Assembly: GCA_029204225.1 (NCBI GenBank)
Contig: CM055095.1
Coordinates: 35,491,078-35,555,077 of the forward strand
Reading direction: 5' to 3'
From: Diphasiastrum complanatum
Taxonomy: Eukaryota > Streptophyta > Lycopodiopsida > Lycopodiales > Lycopodiaceae
DNA: 64,000 bases
Below are positions 11,354-24,286 of this stretch, piece by piece (within the stretch, counting starts at the first letter, position 1; every line of letters starts with the position of its first letter). Under the pieces are notes generated by a model, which was given only the letters and a program-made list of their open reading frames with translations, made no database searches and was not told where the DNA came from. The translations under genes were made by a program, and so were the position numbers.

Positions 11354-12351
11354 TGGTTGTATTCACGCATGTCCCTCGAAGACTTGTTCCGTTGGTGCCT
11401 GACTTTGATCAGGTTCTCGCTAAGTTTTTGCGGCATCATAATTACCACGTCGTCCAAGGTATAAATCTTGAAGGTTTCAGGCATCTCGTGAATTGGTGCT
11501 CGTTGAGATTCCTCCTTCAGCATATTGATTTTAGCTCGACTGGTCATCTTTTGGTTCTCCTTCATCTGAATAGAGGATGACACTGTATCCGAGTTCATCT
11601 TGATTGACTTCAAGGAATCCAGCACCTTCTTTTTGTCTTTTTTTGTCATATTGGTGGATTCATCCTTGTTGTCTTTCATCAAAACTGGTGTGACATTCGC
11701 TTCATGGTTACGAATATCAACATCCACTGTAGCTATAGCCTCTTCGGGTAGATCACTCCATCGGATCACCTAGTTGTAGCGTTGCTTCAACTGATTCTTC
11801 TTGTTCGCAGGTGTCCTTGGTGGATCTATCCTTGAGACTTTTGCCATAGTAGGCTTTTGCGGCGGTTGAGCTAGTACTTTCTTGATTCCGTAACGATCTA
11901 TGTCCATGTGTTGTAGGACATTTTCATCGGTCAGCTCAATTTCCTTATTATAAGTTAGAGCATGTTGCCAAGGAACTAGATGATCGTCCATTGGGTTCTC
12001 AATAGGTTCCGTTGACAGCCATGCAACGTTAATCATATTCATCCCAAATGTGATTGGTGTGTCCATAGTGTAACACTTGGGTGAAGATGTGCTGGGTTCA
12101 GGATTTGATTCATATTGACATGCTCGGCAGTCAATAATTGCTAATGCATCCGTCCATCTCATGGCATCCATCCATCTCACGACAACCGTCTCTGAATCAT
12201 AGTGACCACCCTTGGCTGGCCTTGGGCAATCAATCGTGTGATCTGTCGTGGATGATCCGTCATCAGCCTTGGGTGCAATAGGTTTCACCGCCCACGTGGT
12301 TGGATCAACCTTTACAGCCTGCTCTCTGTTCTCAAAGGTGAGTTTTCCCAT
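11350..12351 (-). pseudogene. Gypsy pol spacer between protease and RT
   Basis: Two in-frame segments (12351-11770 and 11769-11350) are separated by a single TAG at 11767-11769. They are low-complexity, acidic and lysine-rich, with no recognisable catalytic motif. The segment ends 'KIYTLDDVVIMMPQKLSENLIKVRHQ', then shifts frame into RT. The length (~330 codons) between protease and RT is long for a Gypsy pol and might include lineage-specific sequence. Confidence 0.7.
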
Positions 12352-12354
12352 ACC

Positions 12355-12989
12355 CTAGTTGTGTACTACTTGTGCAGTCCTCAACCATGGTCTTCCCAGT
12401 AAAACATGGTATGCAATTGGAGATTCAGGTATATCCATTACTACAAAGGTGATCACGAACTGCATGCCTGCTATTTTTATAGGGACCTCAATAACCACAC
12501 CCTTTGATTTTACACAGGATTGATCCGCTACTTGATGGCAAATCTTGCTGGCTTCAACCCATGTAAATCCCACTTTTCATATGAAGTAGTGGAGATCAAA
12601 TTGACACCTGATCCTCCATCTACTATTGTTGCCTCGCCCTCGAATCTCTTGTGTTTGATTGGCAGGGTGATGTTGTGTTCCTCACTTTTCCACGCTGCCC
12701 CAATGTGGAGGATGTTACTTGTCTCTTCATATCCCATACAATATATGGGCTCAGACGCTACTGGCTCCACGTTCGCTTTGGCCCATTCAGCTAAAAGGCT
12801 TTTAGCTTGTGGTGCAATCCATAGTAATTTTCCGAGGGGTAAACTAACATGGCTCGCAAATAAGATTGTGAGCCTTTCAGTGCGTGGTTCCTCGGGCTCC
12901 ACCATGTGAAAAGGTGGTCCATAACGATGCAACAGATCGTTCTGATTAGGGCAATGGTAAGCCCGTTTGTGGTTCTCATTCACCCTCAA
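12355..12989 (-). pseudogene. Gypsy retropepsin (protease)
   Basis: N-terminal part (12989-12528) carries the active-site loop 'TIVDGGSGVNLISTTSYEKWDL', with Gly-Gly-Ser in place of the common Asp-Ser/Thr-Gly arrangement. The C-terminal part (12573-12355), in another frame, carries 'PIAYHVLLGRPWL', the conserved flap/ILLGRPW element. A frameshift lies near 12550. A stop at 12352-12354 separates it from the spacer. The same DGGSGVN active site occurs at 4.2 kb, so both come from one family. Confidence 0.85.
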
Positions 12990-13056
12990 CTGGAGGTTCC
13001 GTAGGGTTGTCCCTTTCTTGCTCTTTTTCCTCTGCTTGAGCTCTCTGTACCCAGTG

Positions 13057-13497
13057 TCATATTTTCTGGTACTGTCTTCTTCCTTCCCTCACATTCAGAT
13101 ATGGCACTGAGGTTGAGGGTTGTTCATCAATGACCGATGGTGGGGGAGCCACTTCTTTCCTCTTCTGTGCTCGCGTAATGGCTAACACAAGAACATGGAA
13201 ATGTTGCCCTTCCGGTGGCATCCCCACTGGAAATGTTGCCTGTTGTATTGCAATGAAGTTTAGTGGTGCACTGGTTCCAGGTCTCAATGGACAATTCTTG
13301 AAGCAGTGTCCATAACCACATTCTCGATAGAAGGATGTATATTGTCCTTTGTAAGGACATTTCACAATTCTATGTCCTTCGCCAAATGGTGTCACATCCC
13401 TCCTTATAGACAAGGCTAGGGTAAGGGTTTTTGGTTCACCCAAAAACCATGTGCCATAAGAACTTGACTTTCTAAAAAGTTTTAAGCCAAATTGCAT
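13057..13497 (-). pseudogene. Gypsy gag C-terminus with degenerate zinc knuckle
   Basis: Minus frame containing 'FYRECGYGHCFKNCPLRPG', a zinc-knuckle-like Cys/His cluster whose first Cys appears lost. A Pro/Thr-rich tail follows. It precedes the protease in the expected gag-pro order, separated by a frameshift around 13000-13060. The capsid part of gag is not recognisable upstream of 13497. Confidence 0.65.
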
Positions 13498-13930
13498 TCT
13501 AAACTATTTGGGTCCTTTTTCATTTGAGGCCCATTCGAACATAGATCTACTTTTATTTCTCGTGCCATAGGAGTGCACCTTCTACGAGTGTCTGACGTTA
13601 CATTATAAACAGATCTAGGTCGTTATCCCAACTCAGTTATGCTTTTATTCCCATCGTCATAAAATATGCTGGTGAGGCGTTGGGCTTTGTTTTTGCTCAT
13701 TGACTTGTCGACTTCTTTGGCATTAGCGTTCCCGGTACATATGGATTCTGGAACTCCTTCTCGGTGATTTGTCGATGCTATTTAACGTAGTTTGACAGCT
13801 CAACTCCTTCGTTAGATATTTGTTAGGATCTTTTAGCAACTGGAATCCATTAGAAGAATCTTCACCATAATCTTCTAACACATAACAAGTATCTTCTCTA
13901 GTTTGCTCATTCTAAGGACATAACTTGTTT
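13498..13930. other. No gene seen; possible 3' tail of a plus-strand Gypsy pol
   Basis: No long ORF. The final ~130 bp precede a plus-strand polypurine tract and LTR and may be the decayed end of a pol gene. I could not recognise a chromodomain with confidence. Confidence 0.35.
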
Positions 13931-13942
13931 AAGGAGGAAAGA
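13931..13942 (+). promoter_or_regulatory. Polypurine tract of a plus-strand Gypsy element
   Basis: Purine-only AAGGAGGAAAGA immediately before TGTTACG, the classic PPT position for starting plus-strand DNA synthesis at a 3' LTR. Confidence 0.7.
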
Positions 13943-13943
13943 A

Positions 13944-14373
13944 TGTTACGTCCATGTCCAGTATGTGGTATTCAGAATAATTTTTGACATGGATAGCCAG
14001 TTACTCCAGTGTATAAGGTTATTAGTTATGCCTATAATGTAATTAATAATCTTACGAGGGCCCAGACCTATAATTGGACATAGGAGCACTTGCATGGTGT
14101 TTGACTACCATAATGCAAGAATAGGAGGTCAATAGCTTGTATTTGGGTTGCATGGGATCGTAAGAGGAATATTCTTTCCTCAATGGAGATCATATATACT
14201 ATGGAAACTCGCCCAGATACCTATTGGAATTTTTTATTCTTGAAGCCAGGATTCCCTCCTCTCTTGCATTCATTCACCATGGCTTGGGGGTGAAGTGTTT
14301 AGGATATTGACTAGTCATTTCCTGTTGGTTGGGTGGTTTTGCTCCACAGGTGTCCTTTTGGTTGCATGCAACA
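13944..14373 (+). repeat. Gypsy 3' LTR, plus strand (~430 bp, end tentative)
   Basis: Starts TGTTACGTCC directly after the PPT and contains a TATA-like 'catatatact' around 14208. It may end at GCATGCAACA (14373), giving matching TGTT...AACA termini. No second copy was found in the window, so the 3' end is a proposal. Confidence 0.55.
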
Positions 14374-15360
14374 AGGTCTAGTCGGATCTTCACTTGGCGA
14401 TTCTTACATTGTGGTCATGATATTTTTGTGATACATAAATTTCTTTGTTCACTTGTGTATATGGTATTGTTGATAGAAAATGGAATTCAATGTGTTGATA
14501 AACAACAATTTTCAAAAGTGCTATCCATTTACATTCTATTTCATTCTGTGGTTTATACCGAGGGCCTTTTTTTCATCAGTCACGGTATTACCCTCGGTGA
14601 GCAGAGTATTCTAAAATGCCTCTTGGCCTACTTAACCCTCCTTATAACCCTCTCTATAACCCTTATGATAACCCTCCCTATAAACCTCCCTATAACCCTC
14701 CCTATAATTTTCTGAAAAAGACGTTCAAATTTGCAAGGCTTCTACGGAGGCCAAACTGTAGACCCGACGCTCGAGCTTTCCGCTCCCCCCACGCCTAATT
14801 TTAGATTCTATCTTTAAAAAAACGCTCAAAAAAAGTACTGAAAATTGCACGTCTTGTTGTGATGATTTTTTTATTTTAATGATATCACATTAACATAAAT
14901 AATATTAGACAAGAAAAGACAGTAAGACAGGTCTGAAATGTATTGCATTGAATGATATTCTATAAAGCAAATCAAAATGAGCAATTGGCAGCTAGGACAA
15001 CTTACTAAGCTAGGAAACTTTCGTTTGAAACTCATCCAATGTATTCTAGAAAACAAATTGCAATAGATTTTTTATGTCTATTTTGTGCTATGCATGATCT
15101 ATTGAAAACACTTCGCTACTCTTGCCGACCTCCAATCAATCAACCAACAACTTGCCAACATTGCTCACTCGTTCTTATTACATTTATATACAAGTGCAAA
15201 ATGTCTACAAAAACTTATTAAATCTCTAAGCAAGATTAGCAGGCCAAACGGTTGTTTAAAATACAAGCATATTTGCAATCGAGTAGTGAGAAAAAAAATG
15301 CTAGCAAAATGAGCCCTTTCGAGCTAAACTATGGTTTTAGGCAATCCTAGGAATACAATG
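14374..15360. other. Intergenic, no gene seen
   Basis: Only short unsupported ORFs. Contains the 12-bp tandem repeat listed separately. Confidence 0.5.
14631..14712. repeat. 12-bp minisatellite (~6.8 units)
   Basis: Tandem units of consensus CCTATAACCCTC, e.g. CTTATAACCCTC, TCTATAACCCTT, ATGATAACCCTC, CCTATAAACCTC, CCTATAACCCTC. Imperfect but clearly periodic at 12 bp. Confidence 0.9.
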
Positions 15361-15379
15361 TCATTGTGCTAAGAGCAAC

Positions 15380-15614
15380 TATCACACAAAGACGTTTATG
15401 TTGTATCGTCCAACAACATTTATATTTTATGGTCGTTGGACGACATTACAGTGTCACATAGTGATGATTACTAGCAAAGAAGAAAAACATCCAATAGCAT
15501 CGCTATTGAATGCCGCACAACGAAGATTGTCATCGAAATAAATGCCCCAAACATGTGTAGATAATTTAAAAGCCATTTTTTGTAGTAATTTAAAAGCCAT
15601 TTTTTGTAGTAGTG
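15380..15614 (-). mobile_element. Possible CACTA-type terminus / small inverted-repeat element
   Basis: At 15596-15614 the minus strand reads CACTACTACAAAAAATGGC, the form of a CACTA transposon end. It is preceded by a 23-24 bp direct duplication (copies near 15567 and 15591). Inside, an inverted pair TCGTCCAAC / GTTGGACGA (about 15404-15440) can pair. I did not find a partner terminus, so this may be a truncated or non-autonomous end. Confidence 0.4.
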
Positions 15615-15786
15615 ATGCCTCTATAGCTGAAAGCAAGAAACAAGTAGCTTGCAAATGTTGCTGTTTTGAAGACAAATGAAGGGCTAAAAGTGAGTGCTGT
15701 GTTTGCAGCTAAGTGTTGCTCTCAATAGAGCTTAAGAAAATACTTTGCATAGCAGCAGCCAATTTCTTGTACTCTCATGAGCTTCA

Positions 15787-18636
15787 TCAGCATTCAGGAA
15801 GATCCTTGGGAGGAGGAGGGAGCGTTTGGTGTTTCCCCTTGCCATTTGTGACAAGAAATGCCATTTCCATCCCCCAAGATGCGTGAGCTTCTAGGTGGCA
15901 GTGCATAAACCAGACCCCTGGAAGCAATCATACACAACCTAAGAAATCAGATTCGTGGTTCAATGCAACTAAGCTCATTCCAGGTATCATCATACATAAA
16001 AGCACATCATCAGGATCTGCTGATAAATTTGCTGGTAAATACAGTTGTTGAGGATGAGAGAATTCGGATGACCGACCTGGGTTATCGGCTTTCCACCTAA
16101 TAGCCACCCATCCACCTCTGGGAACTGGAACTGTGTTTCGGTACGGCGGATCGATGAGGTTAAAATTGGCAGGATCTTTGGAGCGATTAAAGTTTCCCAC
16201 TCCTTGTCCAACGACGTAGAAGCTGTAGCCATGCAGATGGACGGGGTGGCCGTCCAGGCTCAAAATGTTAGTATCCTGCAGCACGAGCTGGACGTTTGAT
16301 CCAAAGTGGATGACGTCCACCTTGGTGCCTACTTTAGGCTGAGGGTTTGGCATCACGGGTCCAGTGTAATTGAATGGACGAGGAGGGTTGTCTGGAAAAT
16401 CAGGTGAGAAAACGCCTTTGATGTTGTAATAGTAGGATTGCAAGAGGGAAATAGATGGGAAGATGAAGCTGATATTGTTCGTGGAGGCTGAAAACTTGGT
16501 TAACGTTGGACCAGAGCAAAGCTGCCCAGGAGGGCAAGCTCTGAGATTGAAGCTCACTGTGAAGAAAAGATCCCTGTCTACTGTCTGCGGCACATAGACT
16601 GGATACTCCTTTGAATTCAAGCTTCGGATGCTCTGAAAGAAATTCTCTCCATAAGCTGTGTCGTTGTTTGCAGGGAGAGACGGAAAAACTGGAGGCTGAA
16701 AGAGCTCAGCGTAGGTGGTGGGTTCATACTCGATGATGGCTGTGGTGGGAATGGGGACAAAGGGAACAGCATCTGAGACGTAGGGCTTCGCTGCCATGAA
16801 GTAGCGGCCACGGTGCTGGTTGGCTGTGACCAGAACGTCTGCTGTCTGGCCTGGTGACAGGACTAGAACAGGTACTGTCAATGGCTTGGTGTACTCGCCA
16901 TCAACCCCCACAATTGTGAGGGAATGGTTAGCAATTCCAAAAAAGAGGTCTTGATTCAGTGCCGCATTCACCATGCGAAGCATGTATGTCTTGCCGGCTT
17001 TAAATTTGAGCATATACACACCTGCTTATCACAAAGATCCACCAATCAGAATCAAATCATAATAACGAAAATGAAGTCGTGGTTACTGTAAAGTAACCAC
17101 GTACGTAGTCAAGAGAGGATGCATCATATAGCTTGTATAAAAGCTTGTGCATTCCGAAAAAGGAGGATTTTTGTTGGATGTGTAGCTGCCCATGGCCATT
17201 TACCTGCTGTGGAGCAATCGTACAAGGGTCCTGGCTGTCCATTGATTGTGAATGCATTAGAAATGTTTGGAATTCCACCAGTCCTCAAAGCATCCATCTC
17301 AATCTGTTCAACATCTCCATTCCACCATTCTCCTAAAAATGCAATACATCAACAATAGAGTCAATAGTACTTACTACATGACTGTTCCAGAAATTTGCAG
17401 CTGTGAAAATTTGAGTATAAAAGCTAGCTCACCCAATAGAACTGGGAACTCGTTGTCAGGCTTCGGAAATGGCAGAGGTAAACCTTTGCGAGGATAGATA
17501 ATGATGGCACCATAGAGAGTTGCCCTTAACCAAGAGATGTGTGCATGCCAAAAAAGAGTGCCTCTGTGGCTATTGACTCTGAAATCATGGGTGAAGCTCT
17601 GTCCTGTTTTGATGGGGCACTGGGTGATGTAGGCAGTTCCATCCGACCATGGACTCAGCCATTGGCGGATTCCATGCCTGTGCAACAGTCATAAATGATC
17701 TTTTAAGTTGAATTTTGTCACTATAGCGTGAAAGAATCAAGAAAGCTACGATGCTGCAAAACCTCATTCATTACAAACTTCATGATATTTCGTAAGCGTT
17801 CTTATATCATCTTCAAAAGTATGGTAGGATCAAACTGCATGCCAATTTAATCTCAGTTATACTAATTTTCTCATAAAGCGATTCAATGTCATTTCATTCA
17901 ATTCAACGCATTCTGTGAGGGGACCTTTATGTCTTATGAACATACATCTACCTCAGAGGGGTGAATTGCTTAAAATCTACAAATAGAATATACAGCTAGT
18001 TAGAGGTTGCATCTTTAGTTGAGCTCATTGATACTTGTATATTTTCATTGGATGTTTGATTGAAGAATGGGAGGATGAGTTCTTACCAGTGAATGGTGAC
18101 ATTGGAGTGCACATGGTTGGTAACTTTCACTAGTAAACGATCTCCTTGTTCTGCATAAACGGTGGGGCCAGGGAACTCGCCATTCACTGACACCAAAACT
18201 TTTGAATGACAGATTCTGGACACATTTGCATACTCTATCTGTCAATCCATCCTTAGCCCCAGGGACAATAGGATCAAAAACAGTGCTCACAAAAAATTGA
18301 CAAATACAAACAGCCCAATTGTTGAAATTCATTTTCGCTTTATTTGAGAGTGATGTCTATTTTATATGACTCAAAATCAGCTGGTTTTAGTTATAAATCT
18401 TAGTTTTTATGGTTTTATTTGAAACTTTTTTATGAGCACTGATCAGAAAATCGCGCGCGCTCGCTCGCTAGCGCGCGTTCTCTCTCTCTCTCTCTCAACA
18501 CCCACAAAAGCAATACTTCATTTACCTTGAAGTCATAATATCTGACTTTGTGTGCAGCTGCATTATGATTGAAGATCATAACACACGAAAGCACGAAAAC
18601 AACCCAAAACATAGTGGCTGTTTGGAAATGATCCAT
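15787..18636 (-). CDS. Laccase (multicopper oxidase), 6 exons, complete
   Basis: Secreted blue-copper oxidase that oxidises phenolics (typically monolignols in cell walls) while reducing O2 to water. Proposed exons, minus strand: 18636-18526, 18232-18087, 17677-17433, 17332-17204, 17021-16077, 15917-15787. All introns are GT-AG and all phases agree, giving 568 codons plus stop. The start ATG at 18634-18636 gives a signal peptide (residues 1-28, ending NHNAAA). All four copper motifs are present: HWHG (residues 85-88), HAH (130-132), HPVHLH (469-474) and [12 protein letters not shown] (531-542). The cysteine of the last is the type-1 copper ligand. The axial position, Cys+10, is Met542, where most plant laccases I recall have Leu. 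No stop or frameshift was seen, so it is probably functional. The exact laccase clade cannot be set by eye. Confidence 0.95.
18454..18477. repeat. CG-rich hairpin in laccase intron 1
   Basis: Arms CGCGCGCT (18454-18461) and AGCGCGCG (18470-18477) around an 8-nt loop, next to a short (TC)n run ending about 18496. It is a sharp GC island in AT-rich intron sequence. The function, if any, is unknown. Confidence 0.6.
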
Positions 18637-18760
18637 CACCAGAATTTCAGATGGAAACAAATTGAAACTAGGAGAAGCTTATGCGTTTGGATGTGAGAGT
18701 GTCCAGTCTCCACCACACCAATGCCTGAAGCTTGTTTGTCCACTCTTTCCCACCACAAGC

Positions 18761-18775
18761 ACCACTATTTATGCA
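18761..18775 (-). promoter_or_regulatory. Candidate TATA box of the laccase gene
   Basis: On the minus strand TGCATAAATAGTGGT lies ~130 bp upstream of the laccase ATG, a reasonable distance for a core promoter. It is not a perfect TATAAA. I did not see a clear AC element upstream. Confidence 0.4.
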
Positions 18776-18879
18776 TGCAGTAGATTGAATGAAGGAATCA
18801 ATGAGATCCCAATATCCAGCCCTTCCCTTCAAAATCCAAACCTGATGATTCCTTACTCCCTTCGGATCTAATGTAAAAT

Positions 18880-19980
18880 AAGCAGAAATGGAATATTGAG
18901 AATCAGCGTGTTGCCTTTAGTGATTTGTTTGTTTTCATGAGGGCATTTTACACAATTTCATAAATTTGAGGTTCATTGTTGCATTTAGTGTTTTGTTTGT
19001 TTTTATGACCTCATCATAATGTTCATGTCAATATAGAACCATAATTTTTTGTGAGCAATTTTGTCACGATTTTCAAGTGGACATCGCTATGATGGACTTT
19101 TAGTTTAACATGTTTAATGTTATATTCTAAGTAAAGAATTTACTAAATTGTATCTACCGACATTTCTATATCAAAAAATAAATTCCAAGTGAGGCATTGA
19201 AAATTATAAGGTCGGCAGTAGCTTAGCCTAGAGTAATGCTTTTTCTTATTATCAACCAAATTATAAGGTCGGAGTAGCTTAGCCTAGAATGATGCTTTTG
19301 GGAATAGATGGATCATGGAGGGGCTTTGAAGTTGGGCCCATACAAATTTTTTCAACTTCCACAAAAGTAAAACACCTCAAAACATGGAAGGCGAAGGGGG
19401 CATTCCATTGTTCAAGTTGTTGCCCTTGAACATGTACAGAGTGGAAGGCCCGAGGAATGCACAAATGAACTTATTTGTTGCAAGATTCTCAAACCTTTTA
19501 TTTTATAACTTTTGTGATATATATAGAAAGCAAGACATTTAAATGGATGAAAAATAACAATACAAAGATCTCATCTTAGATAAATTTTAAAACTTTTAGA
19601 AATGCTCCAACTCACCTAAGAGTGACATCTCATTTGTTAGCAAATTGTCACAATAGCTTACCATTGTTGTGACAAAAGCTAAACAACAAACCTTATAATT
19701 TCATGGCAAGCCACAAGGCACGTCTCATTCGATGTTTGTTTATTAAAATTTGTGGGGTTTATGTTTATGGAATTTGGTATATGAATCTTTTTTTCATGGG
19801 GGGTCCCTTTCAATTTGTTTATAAGGCAAAGCTTCAAACCTCACTGGATGGAGTTTTAGCAAGTGGATAAGCAAAACAATTTCACAATGTGCAAACCCAA
19901 AGAATAGCTTACTCGACTATGCGACATCTTGTCCACACCTCTTACACACATGGCAAGAACAATCACTTCTCGTACTAGTC
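18880..19980. other. Intergenic; short direct duplication
   Basis: No supported gene. A segment starting AATTATAAGGTCGG and running through CTTAGCCTAGA is present twice (about 19203 and 19260), roughly 57 bp apart with small differences. Confidence 0.5.
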
Positions 19981-20059
19981 GTTGACCCCACAACCAACCC
20001 AAGATTTTGGTGTGAAAGATCCTGAAATATTGAGGATTTTTTGGTCTGCAATTTGTTCT

Positions 20060-20420
20060 CCAATTATATTCATTATGGTCCTTCACGATTTTGGAAACAT
20101 TCAAAAACTCATAGGAGCCCTACCACAATTTCGCGGAACCACCAATGAAGATGCTCACAATCATATCAGAGTTTTTTGAAATGCTAATGTTCATTAGCAG
20201 AAGTATGAACCCTGCTCATAGAATGAACTACAACCTTGATAGGGGTGGCTAAAAAATGGTACTACAGCTTACCAAGGGCATCCATCACGACTTTGGATGA
20301 ACTATACCAATTATTCTTGAAATAATTTGGGACAACATACAACATTAATAGCCAAACATTAGCTTTGACGTTTACATCACATACCCCAACCATTAGACTC
20401 ATGATTACACTACTAGAAAA
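20060..20420 (+). pseudogene. Gypsy gag fragment
   Basis: Plus-strand Retrotrans_gag signature: 'LIGALPQFRGTTNEDAHNHIRVF' (about 20106-20179), then in a shifted frame 'KWYYSLPRASITTLDELYQLFLK' (about 20247-20315), ending in a stop where Gypsy Gag normally continues 'F'. Frameshift between the two halves. No flanking LTR recognised. Confidence 0.75.
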
Positions 20421-21650
20421 GACAACGTTGAGCGACCTTATCATACTTCGAGTTGATATATAAATTTGTCAATCAAGCACTTTAGCACATAGAAATAACC
20501 ATCATATGAGACTAAATACATAATAGAAGAGGAAGTTATCCCCTTAGATTTATGTGAACCATGTATAACTTGGAGCAATAATGTAAAAAACAACTCTTAC
20601 TGAGAGATTAGGCCCAACCAACGAAAAACCGACAAAGAAGATAGCATACGAATGTATCCTAAGAAAATTTGTAAAGAAAAAAAATCATCAAAGGTGAGCT
20701 ATTGCACACAAGGTGATGTGTTAGATCTACATAATTATGTCATGAGATTCAAAATCAAGATATCGTAGATATATTGTTGAGGATTCTAGCACAACCCCTC
20801 ATAATAGATGAGCTGAGATCAACCACAAGAGACGCCCAACCCGCCCAATAGGAACATCAACCCGGAAGGGGCTAGGGTGAGCAGACTAATGATAACCCAA
20901 AGTGAGTAGTAAGGAGTGCATGGACAGGTGCCATTGGCAGGTGAGTCTTGGGAATGCCACTAGATTTGAGGGGGCAACATCTCTTACATCTAGAAAACAA
21001 TATGACTACATTGTAGCTCCTTACAAGGGCTATGAAAACAATTCAAACTATGTGGAAGTGCAATAGATATTATGGGCATCCCCACTCCCTTCAAAGCAAA
21101 CTCATGCATCCTTGTTTGATGAACCATACAAATGAGAAAAACACTGAAACCTATACACATTATGACTTTGATCAAAATTCATTTGTTATGCAAGCCTTTT
21201 TGAAGAACACAATAAAACACCATGTGATCCATTACTTTCAGATAGGGAAATGCTTGAATATATCAGTGGTGACGAATTTGAGCATGAGAAATCATAGGAA
21301 CATGATATCCCCCTGGCTCAAGTAGGATAAGCCTTCAACCAACTATGGGAATAGATATAACTAATGACGATGAGTCTTATGACATAGAAGATTTATTTAG
21401 AAGCATAGAAGAACACCATTCACTTTTACCACAAGATCTAGATAAACCCTAGAACCCTCAAGTTCCACATCAATCAACTCGAAAGGACAACCTAGAATTC
21501 CCATTTACCTATTATCAATATACAAAAATAAAAGTAAGAGAGCTACAACATTTGATGAGTATCCCAATGATAAAGTTGATACCAGGTGAATGATATTGTG
21601 ATAGATGAAACCGCCTTGTCTTGTCCTTGAGCACTCAAAATATTTTCACG
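20421..21650. other. No gene seen
   Basis: AT-rich with scattered short ORFs. Possibly decayed continuation of the Gypsy gag/pol on the plus strand, but I cannot align any motif. Confidence 0.4.
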
Positions 21651-21687
21651 TGCTAACTACAACATTTCTTGCATATTAGGTAGAAAT

Positions 21688-21888
21688 TCAGCTGCTTTTT
21701 AACATCAAAAAAGTTTCTAGTTCAATATTGACATGTGAACATGGTTGGAATCCATACATAAGCATAGATGGGCTATATCCAATCATTGAATGCTTATTAC
21801 TGTTATGAGCAAACTCAATCGATGGAATGTACATTTTTCTTTGAGATTTCTTATGCGAGACATATGCTCTCAGAATATCCTCCATCAT
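21688..21888 (-). pseudogene. Gypsy integrase core fragment
   Basis: Minus-strand 'YIPSIEFAHNSNKHSMIGYSPSMLMYGFQP' is the characteristic end of the Gypsy integrase core (LAEFAYN...G.SPF...YG..P). The catalytic DDE residues lie outside what remains readable. It belongs with the RNase H traces upstream on the same strand at 22.5-23.1 kb. Confidence 0.8.
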
Positions 21889-22559
21889 CTAATTAGTCCT
21901 CTCCATTTGACAATCTAATCCTAATGGTCCAAAGAACTCAAACTAAGGGATAGCTCAAGTTTATGGAGTATGGCCGAACAAAAGCATGCAACAAATTTGG
22001 AATCCCATAGCTAACAATATTTAAGGCAAACATCGAAAATTCTAAACAAATGTTTTAAAAAGATCTGGGCTAAACAAAAAACCTTTATAATCATTTTCAT
22101 AGGAATGAAAGGAGCTATCTTGGATGGAATTTCCAACGGAAATAATAATCCTCTGGCTTTTAGCCAATAAAGTTAATCCACCTAGTACTATTTACACTTG
22201 GTAGCATAATATTTTTTGAAAGGTTTCATCTCTAGCCAAAAAACATTTATGCACATCAAATCTTATATTCGACGTATACTTGGGTCACCACAAGGTGCGT
22301 CATGACATTCAAATAAAATTTTATTTTGAATGACAACATCACTTGGTACGCACACTTTCCCTTCATGGAGTAACAATCTGTTATGGATAACAAAAATGAT
22401 CTTCTCCATTTTTGTCTTTCACTCTAGCTTGAACACCTTACAAATTAGATCACTAGCACTACATACTTTGGTTAATACTTTCAGCTACATAGGACAAAAA
22501 TATGGAACTTATTCATTATAATGCTTCAAAAAAAGACAAAAGTCCATAGAAATCCTTGT

Positions 22560-23150
22560 GAAGGAAAGTTTATTAACTTCACAAATACAGCTTAAAGCAT
22601 TTGCAACTTTATTTTTAGCTCCTTTGAAATAATGGATTTCAAATTCAAATTTTTGCATCCGACAAAATGAGAATCAGTTTCACACTTTTCTCTCAATGAA
22701 AGATATAGATCTATAGGAATTTGGGTAAATGAAAATCCATTTCATTCACCAACCAAACTAAGAGCATCTGCAACTTGGTTAGAGCTACCTTTCACATATT
22801 GGATCTCATGATCAATTCTTGCATAAGCTCAGCCCATCGAGCTTAACAACCTCATGTTGATTGCAAAAGTGTTTTTTAGACTCCTTCTCTTGGGTTGTAT
22901 AATGCAACTGAGGTCCAATGAGATTCTTGCTCTCATGTGCTATTCATTCTATAAGAGAATTGCTCCAATCGTTGAATCTCTTGTGTCGGTCCTAACAACA
23001 TATAATACAACTGGGTCTATGATCTGTAAGACAGAAGCTAAAACAACCAGGCTTTTGAGCTTCTCAAAACATTGCTTGTTGGCCATTTATAGTACATTCC
23101 CAACACACGGGACTAATGACATGGAGGGCTCTACAGCCTCCATTTTGTAA
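22560..23150 (-). pseudogene. Gypsy RNase H relic with duplicated C-terminus
   Basis: Minus strand starts 'MANKQCFEKLKSLVVLASVL', the RT/RNase H junction, then degraded RNase H. The RNase H C-terminal signature appears twice: 'HEIQYVKGSSNQVADALS' (about 22765-22818) and 'FEIHYFKGAKNKVANALS' (about 22585-22640). This suggests a partial duplication or two merged copies. Many stops. Confidence 0.7.
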
Positions 23151-23159
23151 AGTCATGTA

Positions 23160-24280
<1,121 letters not shown>

Positions 24281-24286
24281 AAATTT

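Noticed and set aside
14616-14798. ORF with repeated 'NPPYNPPY' residues
   Set aside because: Comes from the 12-bp minisatellite, open in more than one frame, no coding context.
15990-17767. Short ORFs on both strands across the laccase
   Set aside because: Shadow frames of laccase exons; the exon model with four copper motifs explains the region.
20408-20425. CACTACTAGAAAAGACAAC as a CACTA transposon start
   Set aside because: No subterminal repeats or partner end, and the stretch can be read through as part of a Gypsy gag fragment.
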